DNA of 64,000 nt. Source: Aquila chrysaetos chrysaetos (taxonomy: Eukaryota; Chordata; Aves; Accipitriformes; Accipitridae). The first letter of the stretch is position 1. Each line of letters opens with the position of its first letter. The position numbers and the translations under genes were made by a program. Location: contig NC_044005.1 in assembly GCF_900496995.4 (NCBI RefSeq), positions 19,101,363 through 19,165,362 of the forward strand. Direction: 5' to 3'. The notes under the pieces were generated by a model. The model was not told the origin of the DNA. It ran no database searches and was given only the letters and a program-made list of their open reading frames with translations. This document shows, piece after piece, positions 1 to 13,600 of the stretch.

Positions 1-1564
1 ACTACCAATTATGTGTGATATGCTGTATGAAGGAAGGATCCAGAATTTTTAGCCCAATCGCAGAAGCAATAGCTGAACTGAACAACTTATCTATCTACCT
101 ATATAGTCTAGACTTGTTACCCCTTTCCCACTTCCCCCACTATTTTGCCAACCTTCATCTATCCAATAAATACATGGGAACTGATTTCCGACAGAGTTAA
201 TTACCTCTAACTGTGCCACTCTTGTTATCTTACCAGCTTTGACTCACCATCAATTGCTCCAGTACAGATGTTGGCAAGATTAAGAACTCTAGACTCTCTC
301 CATATATGTAATATGTGTGTAATTATTTATATATCTGAACACGTTAGATATGCTGCTGTGGTAGATTGGATCAGTTATTTCATGACTGCTGGGATTTTAC
401 GGCCAACTGGCTGTGCTAGGTGCCTCAGGCGCAGATACTGAGATGTAATTCCTGCCCTCTGCTGCCTGCTCCAGCCCAGTGCGTTTGTGAGATACTTTCA
501 GTCATGACCCAACAAAGTCTGGGTTAATAAGAATCAGGGAGGATCAAGAGAGTAGCATTGCTTGGATGACATAGTAGTTCAGCAAAGGCCAGTGCACAGT
601 ATGCTGGAATAAAAAATAGTTTAGGTATCAATAAATAAAACATAGAAATCTGAGTTGGCTGAAAAAATGACACAATTTATCTTCTGATATTTCCATTTCT
701 GACATCTAGAGGCAAACCTGATGCCAGAAACATCAGGGAAGAAATTGAGCAAGGAGGGATTCAAATTGAACTTCTGACTCTGAAAGGCATTTTTAATCAG
801 GTTCCAGGGTCCTGGCTTATATAAATGTAGGAATGCTATTCACCTCCTTTGCAAAAAAAAAAAAAAACCAACAAAAAAACCAAAGCCCACAACAAAAACA
901 CCCTAAGGGGTTGTAATAAAAACTCAAATACATTAAAAACAATAAAGATGGTAAAAAAAATTTTAAAAGAAAAGAGTTTTATTGTCAGGAAATTGATTCC
1001 AGGGAAGTATACATTTTTATTGTCAGGTTAAGGTTGATTTCGGTTGAACCTTCTCTCAGAAAAATTACAGTGAGATAATCTGCATTGGTGGGGGTAGGAA
1101 GTAATTTTTTTTACATGTCTGAGTTGTGTTTGTACATCTCTCAAACTCACGTTCATCTCTTACTTGGCAGTGGGGTTCATCTCTTACTTGGCATCAGCCC
1201 TTTCAGCAGCTTTTCCCTAGGGCTGAACACTGCCCTGTAGCATGGAAATCCCAGTTCAGTGACAAAGCAAATGTGGAAGTAGTAAAAAGCTCAAGGTAAC
1301 GCAATCCCTTTCCTGAGGAGCTCTGAGAAACACTGGTCATCTGCAAAAGAGAGAGATGTGATGAGCACCTTCAGTTCTCACTCTCCCCAGACGTTTATTT
1401 TCATGAATTTTACTTCAGGTTATGGTCATTCTCTCTACTCCACCACACTTTGGTTCCTTGCATGGAGCTGGCGTACACACTGTGAGTGCAAGTCCCTGTA
1501 CAGTGTGAACAATCTTTTGTTGTTGCCATTTCTAATATTTTCTTGCTGTATTTCTGTGTTGCAG
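1..1564 (+). other. FBLN5: FBLN5 intron 4, 3' part
   Basis: Intronic. I looked for the preceding FBLN5 exon (proline-rich linker, C-R-F-G-Y motif) and did not find it, so it lies upstream. An A-rich stretch occupies about 853-930, and a 19-bp sequence is directly repeated at 1151-1169 and 1175-1193. The acceptor is a pyrimidine-rich tract ending in TTGCAG at 1564. Nothing else is recognisable. Confidence 0.8.
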
Positions 1565-1687
1565 ATGTGGATGAATGCGCTTCAGATTCCCACCAGTGTA
1601 ACCCCACCCAGATCTGCATAAATACTGAGGGGGGCTATACCTGTTCCTGCACTGAAGGCTACTGGCTGTTAGAAGGCCAGTGTTTAG
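1565..1687 (+). CDS. FBLN5: FBLN5 exon 5: cbEGF module 2
   Basis: The 123-bp phase 1-1 exon follows acceptor TTGCAG and ends at donor G|GTAAAA. It encodes one calcium-binding EGF module that begins [12 protein letters not shown] and carries the [10 protein letters not shown] hydroxylation-type motif (C-x-N-x4-Y-x-C). It has six cysteines. Apart from single changes such as E for D in the CTEGYW segment, it is essentially identical to the human module. Confidence 0.97.
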
Positions 1688-4600
1688 GTAAAAACCTCAT
1701 GCGATATGGTATTTGAGCATCTGTGTATGTGTACCTGTGAATAGCTGAAATAATGTCACTGAGCATCTTTGTCAAGTACATGGTTAAACCTTCAGCTACA
1801 TGGAAACTGTCTTTCATCTTTGCAAATGCCAATGGTATGCCTGCAGAGAGACTCCCTCAGAACAAAAATACACATGTAAATACCATATGACTAGCATCCA
1901 TGTAACATGTGGGATTTTCATATTCCCAGTCTGAAGGATTCCCTTTCATATAAGGTCAACCACAAGCATGTATACAAAAAGATTTATTCCCAAATAGACC
2001 TGTCCTTTCCACACTGTGGCAGTGTGGACCCAAAGGGATCAGTATTTGATACCAAGAAACAGGGAGCAAATCCCTAGATTCAACCAACCCTTTTGCTTGA
2101 GGGTGAGAAAAACATTATCTCTGAACTGGGTGCCGTTTTGGTATCTTCCAAGCAGTTTTATTTCAACTTTATTATTTTCCTTGCTGCAATGTCCTGTTTG
2201 TCCTTTTAGCTCAGCCCTGGTGAAAAAAACCACCCCTCAACAAACAGCACGGGAAAACCTTCCAGCTCCCCTCTCCTCCAGCCCATTCCCCTCACTTGAC
2301 ATGCCCATGGGATGATGAAGTAGATGTTAATTTTAGGTACAGAGGTAAGACCTAGGAGATAGGAGAAAACTTTTTTTTTTTTAGTTTGCTTATTATTTTT
2401 TTTTTCCTCTCAGTGCAGGCTGTTTGCTTGCCAGCTCTGCAGAGCTGGACCGTCCTGTCACAACATCTCTGCTGGAAGGAGAATGGGCTTTCCCTGCCCA
2501 TTCATCCCTGGAGCCTCTCCAGTTATTTTCCAACTTTCTCCTCCCAAGTACCAATTCCAGCGAAGGACTGACTCACGGCTGTTTTCCTAACTACTGCAAA
2601 CAGCTGCTGTGTAACTCACCTGGCAGGGACAGAGCTGAGCCTCGTCCAAGCTGGGCTCTGTGCAGCCATAGCCGCTTTGGGGAGTCACTGTCTTGTAGTT
2701 CCCCTGGGATATGAAGTCTCCAAGCCCCCTGCTCCTTCATCTCTGATAATTCCTCTTCTCTTAGGAAAAAAAGCTTGTGCTGGTGTTGTACACGTGTACG
2801 TGATGGGATGGGGATGAGGAGGGCAGGGAGGGGGATTCTGCTCTGCATCACCTGTTTTGTCACCCATTTACTTCTCCCAGTTACAGCCCAAATGAAAGGG
2901 TTGTGTGCAGCATTCAGGATTCGGACATGGATCTAAAGTACTTTACTGCTTGATGGATATACCAGAGAACTGAAATGGCTGCATTGCTGAATTGATTCGA
3001 GTATCTGCTTATGCTATTTAAAATAGGCAATAACATCCCAGTCTTGCACACTTAAAATAATCATGGGGTAGATTATTATAAGGCAATGCAAAGAGCTAAA
3101 AGCAAATTGTGTTTAGAGTTGCTATATTTTTCCCTAAGTGTCAAAAAAGTCTCAGTTTTCCATACTTTCCACTGGCCTTGGAGAAGTGATTTTTGCTGGC
3201 ATAAAGCAGTAAAAACCATTCACCGTAATCAGGGAGCTGGGTTGGGTTTTAGAGATGGGCTTTTTCGGTGCACTGGTAGTAAACCACAGTTACAAAGAGC
3301 TACACTTCTATCTGCTGTAATTATCCCAGTAAAGTTTATACAGGAGGAGCCGGTACAGCACTATCCACATGACCCTCCCACAAGAAGCAGCCCTGTAAAA
3401 GTCCTTATCCTCAAAATGTAGCGCTCTTGAGATAGGAGTCCTGCAAAAGCCAAAGCATGTATTTAAAGTAATGCATTGTGTCAGTGAAATGAGGTATTAA
3501 TTTACTTAAAACCCATCTCACTTTGGGCCAAGCCTACTGCTGGGGTACATACCATAGCTGACCCTGGCCTTTAGGTTATCCTGCTATTTAGAATGCAGTG
3601 GGAAATAAAAGCTAGTAAGGGTAAAACTGAGTGTCAGTGTCCTTGTTATTTTACACAGAGAGAGTATTTCCAAGACTTTTGACATTTTCAGAATGGTTTC
3701 CTGAGACTTTCTATGGCAAAACTGCCCCAGAGAGGCCAACAACATAAACTTGAAGTGCAGGATGTAGCTACTTATACAGCAGATTCACAACATTGTTGTT
3801 TTTATGGTATTACCACATCATGTAAATGTTCAAGTTGTTCAGGAATTCAGTTTCCCAAAACATTCTTAATATTTAACACTAAAACAGGAAGCAGCCAATT
3901 TAGCTAACAAATAATAAACTGCTGGAATTCATGCAGATATATATATATACACACATGTGAACCATAGGGAGAATACCGTCATTTTGATTTTCACGTGCTT
4001 TGGAACCTACGGTGGGGGTCATTTCACCAAAATCTGTGCCCTCCTGCTTTGGTCCTGGCACACTGACTGGAGATAATACACTTGGTTTTCTACTGAACAA
4101 ACTTAACTTCAAAGCTTTGAGAGTAGCCATTTATAAAAATCTCCATAAATCAAAAGCCAGTTGATACCAAAGGAAATGTAAAGCCTTGGAAAGGTCAGCT
4201 ACTCCAGGTGTTTCATTCCAGTTTTTAGTCCAAGGGCAAAATTCTTTTAGCACTTGCCATCGTACATATCTTACAGCATTTTCTTGTGCTTATAACAGTG
4301 AGTCGCATGTATTGCTAATGCTGCAATTCAGCCCAAACTGCTATTTTGGCACTAAATCTACTGTTCACATTTTAGAGTCTATAACTTGTCAGTTAAAAAT
4401 TAATATAAAATGTGAATGTGACTATTCAGAAAAAAGTCTTTAAAGAATATCCTCTCTAAAAAAAGAAGTATTTAGTAAGAAATACTTATTTCTTTTCTAG
4501 TGACTAGCTTTGTGGAGGTAAAAAATGTTTCTATCTTGATTGTGACAAAACTTTGCTACAACGTTGGCTGTGCTTGAGCTGATGGGCTAGCCAGCTATCA

Positions 4601-7600
4601 GGTATGCTTCGAGTTAGCTGCTTAAAGGGACTGACTCTGGGCTTCCTGATGACGTCACATTAAGCTGAAGATTACAGCAATGACAGACAGTCAGTTCACA
4701 GGACATACTGATAGATGTCAGCTGTGGGTAAAAACACATTACTACATTCTTCTGGGTAGAGATGTATGTTAACTATAACTCTGGGTCTGAACACCTGGAA
4801 GTTTGGCTGTTATATCTGTAACCAGTATGCTGGGTTATTTCTGTGTTATTGGTACTGTTGACTCTGTGTTTGCTGCTTTGCACCTGCACGTGAAAATGCA
4901 GACCACTCTACTTTTCATCTTTCCCATCTATAGATATAGATGAATGTCGCTACGGCTACTGCCAGCAACTGTGCGCCAATGTGCCCGGTTCCTACTCCTG
5001 TACGTGCAACCCAGGCTTTACCCTTAATGATGACGGAAGATCATGCCAAGGTACTGTGTATGGTAAACTATGACTGAAATCTTTGGTCCCAACCCAGCAA
5101 CACCCTTAAAACTTGTTTAGTTTTTAGAATACAAGTAACGTTCCCGACACTGCTTTTGAAAACATTCATAGGTTTGTCAGCCTGAGATATTTCTGTAGTT
5201 TCACAGTGCCTCGGAGGGGTACAGGTGCAACATGACCAGTGTATTAGGAGAAATATGCACAGAGGCCCAAGCCCCCTAAAATATAGTTACTCAATTCACT
5301 GAAATTACCAAGAGTTTAGGCACTGAATTTACTTTTAAAATCTGAGGCTGGGTGACCCATGTGAGACAGGAAAACTCTGTCAGAGCAGTAAATTAGATCT
5401 GAGTCTCCCAAGTTCCAGACTAGGGCCCTGAGCATTAGACCACCTTTTGCTGTGATGTGCTACCTCAGTGAAAGTCAACACAACCTCTTCATAAGGCCTC
5501 TCCCAAGATAAGCAAGGAGCATCTTCCCACATGCTGCAGGAAATGGTCTGTGCTAATGACGTCCAGAAGCTGCTAATGGCCTAAAAGGAAAAAAAAATTT
5601 GCTTTTGTCTTAGCCCTAGGTTTCCATGAGGACCATTCCTCCATTGCATTATCTTCCTCAGGAATATCCTGCTGCATTTTGTGTCCGGTCTGTTATGACA
5701 AAATCAGTTCAATGGTTTTAAAATTGCAGGATAAAGACAGAAGCATTTGTCATAAATATTTCATCCCTGTCTTCCATGTTATTTTTTTGATTGAAGACAT
5801 TCCCAAAATGCTTCATTTCCACGCATGTCATGTTTCCAACATGCTATTTCCAGGCATCAGCCTGAATCCTGATAAAGAATACTGACTTGCTTATATTTTT
5901 TCAGAACAAATCATTCTGACTGTACAGCTAATCTCTTTGAAATGCTTTACAGTAATGAATTGAAAATAAGGTTTGGGGAGAAGTCACTGATGCATTGGGC
6001 ATTCGTTTCCCGTAGATGTGAATGAATGTACAAACGAAAACCCTTGCACTCAGACCTGCGTCAATACCTACGGCTCTTTTCTCTGCCGCTGTGAACCTGG
6101 CTATGAACTGGAAGCTGATGGAGTTAACTGCAGTGGTAACTGTCTTTAGTTATTTATTGTCTTGGTTTCTGTCTTTTTGGTTACTTTAAGTTTTCTTTTT
6201 CCAACGTATTGTTTTGTACATGCTTTTTAAAAATTTTTTTGCCTTGGTCCATGGTTAGCAGCAGGATAGCTTCAACTCATATGATCTTCTTTTCAGTTAA
6301 AGCACATGGCAAATACCCAGAAAAGCACAATGGAGGAGGGCTGCAAACGGTTTTAAAGAAATAAGCTAAATATTAAAAAGCTCCAAGATAACAGCAAAAC
6401 ATAAGAAAACACTTTGTAATGCTGAACAGGAAGCTTTATTAGAGCAAATAAAGTAGGGATAGTCCTAGAACATTCTTCCATGATTAAAGAAATACTTTAC
6501 ATAAAGCACTTTTCCATTTGTCTGTTGAATGCATGTATTCCTCTTGCTCTTATTACTGCACTCTTCTGCCTGAAACCTTCCCGTTTCCCCTGTATAGCTC
6601 TGGCTACACTTCAGAAACAATATATGGTTTCTGAGTACAGCTATTGCTAATCCGTTCAGCACATAGCAGAAGAAACTGTGCTTATGTCACTTTACTTCTT
6701 CCTGTCTTGTTTTTGTTTTTATTTTATTGCTTTATTTTAATTGAAGGCAAAACTTATTTCTGTGCTTAATGTTCCCACAGCCTGATAAAATTAGAAAATC
6801 CAGCCAATATTTCTTGGAAGGAAAAACACACTGGAAAATACTTGTTTTTTAATTTACAGTAAACAGATGTAACATGCTGTTTCTGAGAGAGGAGACATGA
6901 TATGCAGTATGTGTATAGATTAGTGTTTCCAAAGCTGTTTTTCCCTGCAAACCTCCTTATTATAAGGGAAAGAACAAAGACTTAAATCTCTAAAGGGTCT
7001 CATGCATTTAACATTTAGAGCTGCAACACCTAACTTAAGTTTGCTGCTTTCTAATGGAGTTTCTGCTTCTAGGTTAGACTCCTGCACCATTTTATGTGCT
7101 CCTGAGCTAGTTGGGGGGCCTGAACCAGTTAAGTTCAATGCAATGCCACATAAACATTGCCGGTACAAAATGGTGACAGAAGAGATGGTGCTTGAGCCTC
7201 ATTCACATCTGAATTAAGCCAGCAAAAGGGAATTTCCACCACCCAGATTTAGAGCAGAAAACCTTTTATTGGCAATTCTGTGCAAGAAAATGCTTGTCAA
7301 AGCAGGTCAAATTTCTCTGGATGAGCTTCTTTCACTTCACAAGCAATCACTACACATTGCTGAGGCTCACAAAGCAAATGCCTGGTTAGGAGGACACTCC
7401 TATGAGACACCCAGGATCCAGATGTACTTCAACAGCCACTGGATTAGTCCATGGCCTAACAGCCAGCTTACCTTGAAGATGGGAGGGATCCCTGCCCCAA
7501 TTCAAGGAGAGAGGCAGAGATTTCAACATGGCTTTCTCAACATCGGCATTATTTTCTGATCTCAGAGATTTTGCATGTGCATTAGATGTGCTCTGAAATG

Positions 7601-10600
7601 CCTACCATCTTGTCCTCCACAGGTAGTCAGCAGAATGCAAGAAGTCTTTAGGAACAGCAAAAATGTGTCTGTCCTGTGTGGGCTCAGCAGCAGAAATGTA
7701 GGACCATCGGGGCTTTAAATCCCTCCAGCACTTGACAACAGCTAAGCACAGGTTGTATGAATCCAATGTGCTGGAGGTCTGGGCTAGGACACTTTGAGGG
7801 AGCGGGTGATATCTTGGTCCCTTTATGGAGTCAGCCCTCGGTCCATGTTTTGTCAGGAGGGTGTTTTTTTCAGTGAACTTTTTGGGGCAAGTCACACAAC
7901 AGGACTATGTAGGTGTAGAGTTCCTTTCATCTCCCTTTTGATAATGTGGTTGCAGCCATAAAGCCACTTTAACATATTTGGACTTCAAATACTTTCCAGT
8001 CCATCTGCACAAAACACCAAAAGTGTATGAATGGACTGAGCCCAAATTAGAAGAAAGGGAAATTCAGTCTGAAGAGTAAAAGTGATTTGCCTGGGAGAGT
8101 CAACATGTCAGAGCTGGGAATAAAAACTTGGGAGTTCCTGGCTGGGCTCTGGCCTTTGTTTCTTTCTTCCCCTGAACAGGGAAATGAGGAAATGATTAAC
8201 TGCAGCCTCCCTCAGTCTAGCGCCTTTGCATGTGTGTTCCCCTCCTCAGCTATGCCTCCACGTGCAGCTCTGAAGTTCATCTCTCTTGCTTGAGCACAGT
8301 TCTGCAGAATACAATGATTGGTCAATTCATGAGTGCAAGGGGAAAAGAGCACAATTTCTGCTTTCAGTCAGAGATTTGACAGACTGCTTAGCTTACTGGG
8401 TATCTGGGAGATGGCTGGGCCTTCTAGTAGGTCTGACCCAAGCTGGGATGAGCTCTGTAGTCTTGCTGGAATGCCTTGGAAGTAACTGGCTAGAGGCTAA
8501 GAAAGATAAAACAGCCAGGGCTGGCTGCAGGAGTTCTGCTGGGACCCATGTGGCCCTGGGAAAGGGAAGTTTTCTCTCCAGAAAAAAAGAAAAAAAAAGA
8601 AAAGAAAACCACTGCCAAGTCTCTCCTTTCAAATTATAGTTGCAGCTTTGTTGTTGGAGTAGCTCTATCTCTGACGTAAAACAGAACTGAAAACATGGCC
8701 AACTGGTGACAGGTATTCAAAAAGAAAAATAAATAAATAAAAGCTACATGTTGTGTTCAGCAGCAGTTTTGGTTTCCCTAGGAGAAAAATGTTTAACCAA
8801 GAACTTGTTGTATAGCATTTCGCCAGGTTGCTGCAGAGCTCTAGGGAGCTGGAGGGTGCCAACCTCCAGCTGGGGTGATGGGCACATAGTCTGGATGGCC
8901 ATCCGCCTGTGGGACTGCTCTTTTGACTGTAAAGCCAAAGACACTAAACTTTGTTTTACCACTGCAGACATGGATGAATGCAGCTTCTCAGAGTTCCTTT
9001 GCCAGCACGAATGTGTGAATGGGCCTGGTTCTTACTACTGTATCTGTCCTTCGGGCTATAACTTGCTTGACGATAGCAGAAGCTGCCAAGGTAAGAACAT
9101 TCCTGCACTGATTAAAACCCAAGGGGACCAGAAAATAGGTCCTGTGTCTGGAAAGAGGTTTTCAAGAATTTAGGATGCTTGGTCTTGGCATTGCACAGTG
9201 AAATACTCATAGGGGCCAATTATGTAATTCTGGTAAGAATGTCATCATGTGAATAGTCCCACTGAGGTGAACTGGTGTAAGTAAGACTTTGCTGACTAGG
9301 AAACAGCTACACAGGAAAGCCCTCAGATGCTCTCCTCTCTGCTGCACATCTCTCTCTAGTTTTACCATTCTCTAAGGTCAGACAGCTTGAGCAGCCAATT
9401 TCTTCTCTATTTTTGCAGCACTTAGCATATGGGAGCTCTCCAATAAGCAGAAATGAATGGAGGAAAAACTGATCTTAAAAGAGAGGCCAGTTATCAAAAG
9501 GTCACTTCTCATAGTGCAAGAGTGTTATGAATTCTGGGGCAATTCCTTAAGATGGAAACCAGTTTGTAAGAGTGGTGTCTTGCACATGTTTCCCTGCTTT
9601 AGCCTTTCTCTTGTTTCTTATGTTTTAGATATCAATGAATGTGAAACCAGAAACTTCACCTGCACTCTGCAGCAAACATGTTTCAATATCCCAGGAGAAT
9701 ATAAATGTTTAGACCCAGTAAGATGCGAGGATCCTTATATCCAGATTAATGAAAAGTGAGTAACATACCCACAGCCACAAAAGCAAATTCTATCTGTGTG
9801 AAACATACCTAGAGTGAACCAAACAAGCTGCATTTTTACAACACAGACATGAAGTGTGTCTAGAGAGCTATACATACACGCTGTTGCTGCATTTACCATT
9901 GGTAAGCTTTATAAAAATAATAAATTGCAATTCCTTACCAGGTCACCAGGTGGGATATGATATGATATGATATGATATGATATGATATGATATGATATGA
10001 TATGATATGATACGATACTCAGATGTGTGGGAAGTTAGACTGGAAAAACACTTATCAGTGAGTGGAGAAAACAGCAAGGTTTGTAATGTAATAAGAGACA
10101 TTTACTTACATTACTAACTGACTTCATATATGCTCAAATGCAGCCTGTTTATTAGTATATTTCCTGTAAATATTAACTAGCTTATGTCTGGGAAGTACTT
10201 TAAAATATTAGATGATAGTTATAGCAGGATACAAATAGTTTCCTACTGCTTAAAGTTTAAAAGTGCTGAAAAGTCCACAGACTGATTTGCCTTGTCCAGA
10301 AATTGGGTATGTCTGGATGGGGCTGTTAGCACTGTTACTGTCTAAATTTGGCATTATTTGAGCAAGCAAAAAAATAAATCCCACATTTCTAAAAATTGAC
10401 TGTTTCTTTTACGATTTTGTAGGTATTTGCCTGGGGCTCAAAATATTTCAGCTCCAGACAGATCTCTATATATTCCAGCCCATAATATTTCATCCATAGT
10501 GTTTGCACTAAACCAAATTACTTGGGATTGCTTGGTATTTTATAGAAAGGCAAGAGATGAAGAATCAGCTTCTTTCCATTAGAATTTATTCATGTCTTTA

Positions 10601-13600
10601 CATTGCTTTCTGAACTAGGGCAGCTGAGGAGTGGACACGTTCTGTTCTTCCAGTTCTGGGTTTACCTACCTTCAGAGGTGGTAGAGTCTTAAACTGGAAT
10701 TTGAAATATCTGAAGCTTCTGTATCTAAATTCCTCAGAGCCCAACTATAAAGTCCTCGCAGATCAGCTTGCACCAGAACTCTTGATCTCTGAGCTTTGTG
10801 TTTGGTGGCTTTGGCTCATGTCTAGATGTGACTGCATTTAATTTGTGGCACATGTCTAGAAGTGGTCAGTGTAAAAGCCAAGTGAATTCCTTGTATCTGT
10901 GTTTTCTGTGGAAGGAACTGGGTGTTTGTCATGCCAGGAGACTTTTTATGGGGGACATGCCAGATGGGGACATGCCCCACTGTCTGAAATTGGTGTCAGT
11001 AGTGGAGGTTTTAGAAAAAATAGGCAAAAAGACCCAACTCTTTTTCTAGTAAATTCCCCAGTATGGCTTTTAGAAATGGACATCCTGCCTCACAACTTTA
11101 GTAGAGTTCTCTGAAGAAATCAGCAGCATGTGGCTAGGGCACATGGGCTGATGCAGTCTGTTTGGGTTTCCAAAGTCTTCTGAAAAGAACCTCACAAAAT
11201 GTTAATATGGAAATTAAGCAGCCATAAGTAAGAGAGAAGTCCCTGGCACGCAAGAATAAGAGGTTGGAAGATAAAAAATAAACATAGTATTAAATTATCA
11301 GCTTTCACAGTGAAGTTCTGCAGAAGTCTGAGCTGGACCTAGTTGTCCAACATATTTGTAAGCAACCTGGGAAAAAGGATAAACCATGAGATGGGCAAAG
11401 TCCGCAACAGTATCTGGGAACAGTAGAAAAAAGGATGGGCAGAAAAGAATTACAGAAGGAGCCTCAATGACTGTGCAATAAAAATGGCAGATGAAATTCA
11501 GTGTAGATGAATGTAAAGTAAAAAGACAATCCCAAATTTACAAATTAAATAAAGAGCACTGATCTGATCATAATCTGTCCAAACTGATATTTGAGGGTTG
11601 TTATAGGTAGTTCAATGATCTGCAGTACTCACTAGAGGTCAGAAAAGCAATCTGAATTTGAGATGTTAATAGGTAGAGAATATCCTTAGAGCATGTGCCA
11701 CTGTGCACCCATGTCTTCAAGACTGTGCAGTTCCCTCCCCTCCTCTCAAAAGAAATATAACTGGACAAAGGTTCATAAAGAGCAGTGAGGATGATCAAAA
11801 GTATGGCATAGCTTCCTTGTGAGAAACAACTAAGTTAGGACTCTTCAGCCATGAACAGAGTCAAATATGAAACCCTGAGTTGTGTGAGGAGAATGAGCAG
11901 GGATTGACTGGCTGCTCTCCTTTCAATAGAAGAGCTGGGAGCATCAGATGAAGTCAGCAAGGGGCAGTGCAGAGAGAGGTGAAGGGAGCTGCGGAGCTCC
12001 TCGCCGCAGGGGGCTGTGGATGCCAAACATTCATGTGGGTGTAAAGGGAGGCTGGACAAGCTGATGGATAAGAAATGCATTAAAGGCTGATGAATACACA
12101 GAAGACATCTTGGTTTCAAGAATTTCCTGTGTAACAAACAGTTTGAGTCTGTTGGTAGAAGTGTCATATGCTTGGCTTGCTATCCTGATCTTCCTTAGGG
12201 CTCTGCATTTGATGCTAGAGCTTTAGTTTGATCCAGGATGTCTTGCTGTATGTTTTCATATAGTATATAAAAGATTGTTAAAAAAATGATACAACATTTA
12301 TGTAGCACCATCAGTGAAATGATCCAATAATTAATATTATTTGGGGGACAGTTCAGTTTAAATTACTATCAGAACAAACATGTACCAGGTACCCTACACC
12401 TGCAGAGCTGCTTTAAAGAAAATACAGATCCTGAAGTGATCTAAGAAGACAAAGGATGCCATGATATTTTGGCCTAGAAGACAAGAAAAAGAAAGCAGGG
12501 ATATAGATAGGACAGAATAGCAACACAGAGAATACTAAAAGTGAGAAAATTCATTACAAGTTTCATTGATTCTTTTAGCTGGTCGACAACATTATTTGTT
12601 TATTTATTTATGCAGCTGTATTTGCATATAAAGAATCAAATATTACAGGAATTTGTAACCCCTGATGACAATCCTATCTCTGACAATTAGCCGCTGCATG
12701 TGTCCAGCTGAAAACACCGGTTGCAGAGATCAGCCTTTCACCATCTTGTACAGAGTGATGGATATGGTGTCCGGGCGTTCTGTGCCTTCCGACATTTTTC
12801 AGATGCAAGCAACAACTCGCTACCCTGGAGCCTATTACATCTTCCAAATCAAATCAGGGAACGAGGGCAGGGAATTCTACATGCGGGTAAGTCTGGTGCT
12901 CACTGAGAGAAAACATGGAGTACCTTCTCGTTAGCTGACTATCCTCCTGATAGCAGAACTCAGTTTTTAATGAATATCATTTAAACCTTCAGTATGAGGC
13001 ATTTTTACATGCAGACATGCAGAGTGGTGTGCTGATCTGCAGGGGCTGCTGGCTCTTTCAGGAAGGTAACCTACTCAAAGCAAACGTGCTTGTTTTACAA
13101 GACACTAGTTTCAGGAAAGTCCAGGGCTGTACCCATGTCTGAGAATAGCTCAGGTCTCCCATGCTGAAGAGAAACTATTGTGCCAAACTTTTTTTAATTT
13201 GATGCACAATCAGTAATTGTTACTGAAAGAGTCAATGTTTCTCATTTGTTGGATTAAACTCTTCATTGGAAATTTAAAACCCTGAAAACTAAAAAAGTAA
13301 GCAAAAAATGGCCCTTTATCCCAAGAATTGACTTTCTGGGTTCTTTGCTTTCATTTATTATATATTTTTTTTTGCTGAGAACACACATTTTATGTGGACA
13401 CTGTTAGAGAAAACACAACTGATTTTTTTTTTTTTTTTAATGTGAGTTTTCCTCAGAAGACATCTGTGTTCTCCAGTCATCTTTTCTGCACCTCTGACAT
13501 GCAGGGGTGATGGGAAGTGTCTGCAGAGAATGAGGCATAGACACCAGGGATGATGGCATTCAGGAGGTTGATTTTTAACCCTAGGCAAAACCTGGTTTTG

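Larger units (their letters stand above)
9756..12690 (+). other. FBLN5: FBLN5 intron 9
   Basis: Intron of 2.9 kb, GTGAGT donor, CAATTAG acceptor. It carries a pentanucleotide microsatellite (9956-10015) and a degraded CR1-clade LINE (about 11300-12165), both listed separately. The stretch from about 10020 to 11290 shows nothing I can name. Confidence 0.75.

Noticed and set aside
9629..9762. Reading FBLN5 exon 9 through to the stop just after the donor as a short isoform
   Set aside because: The GTGAGT donor and the exact continuation of frame and sequence at 12691 show normal splicing. An intron-retention isoform is possible but unsupported.
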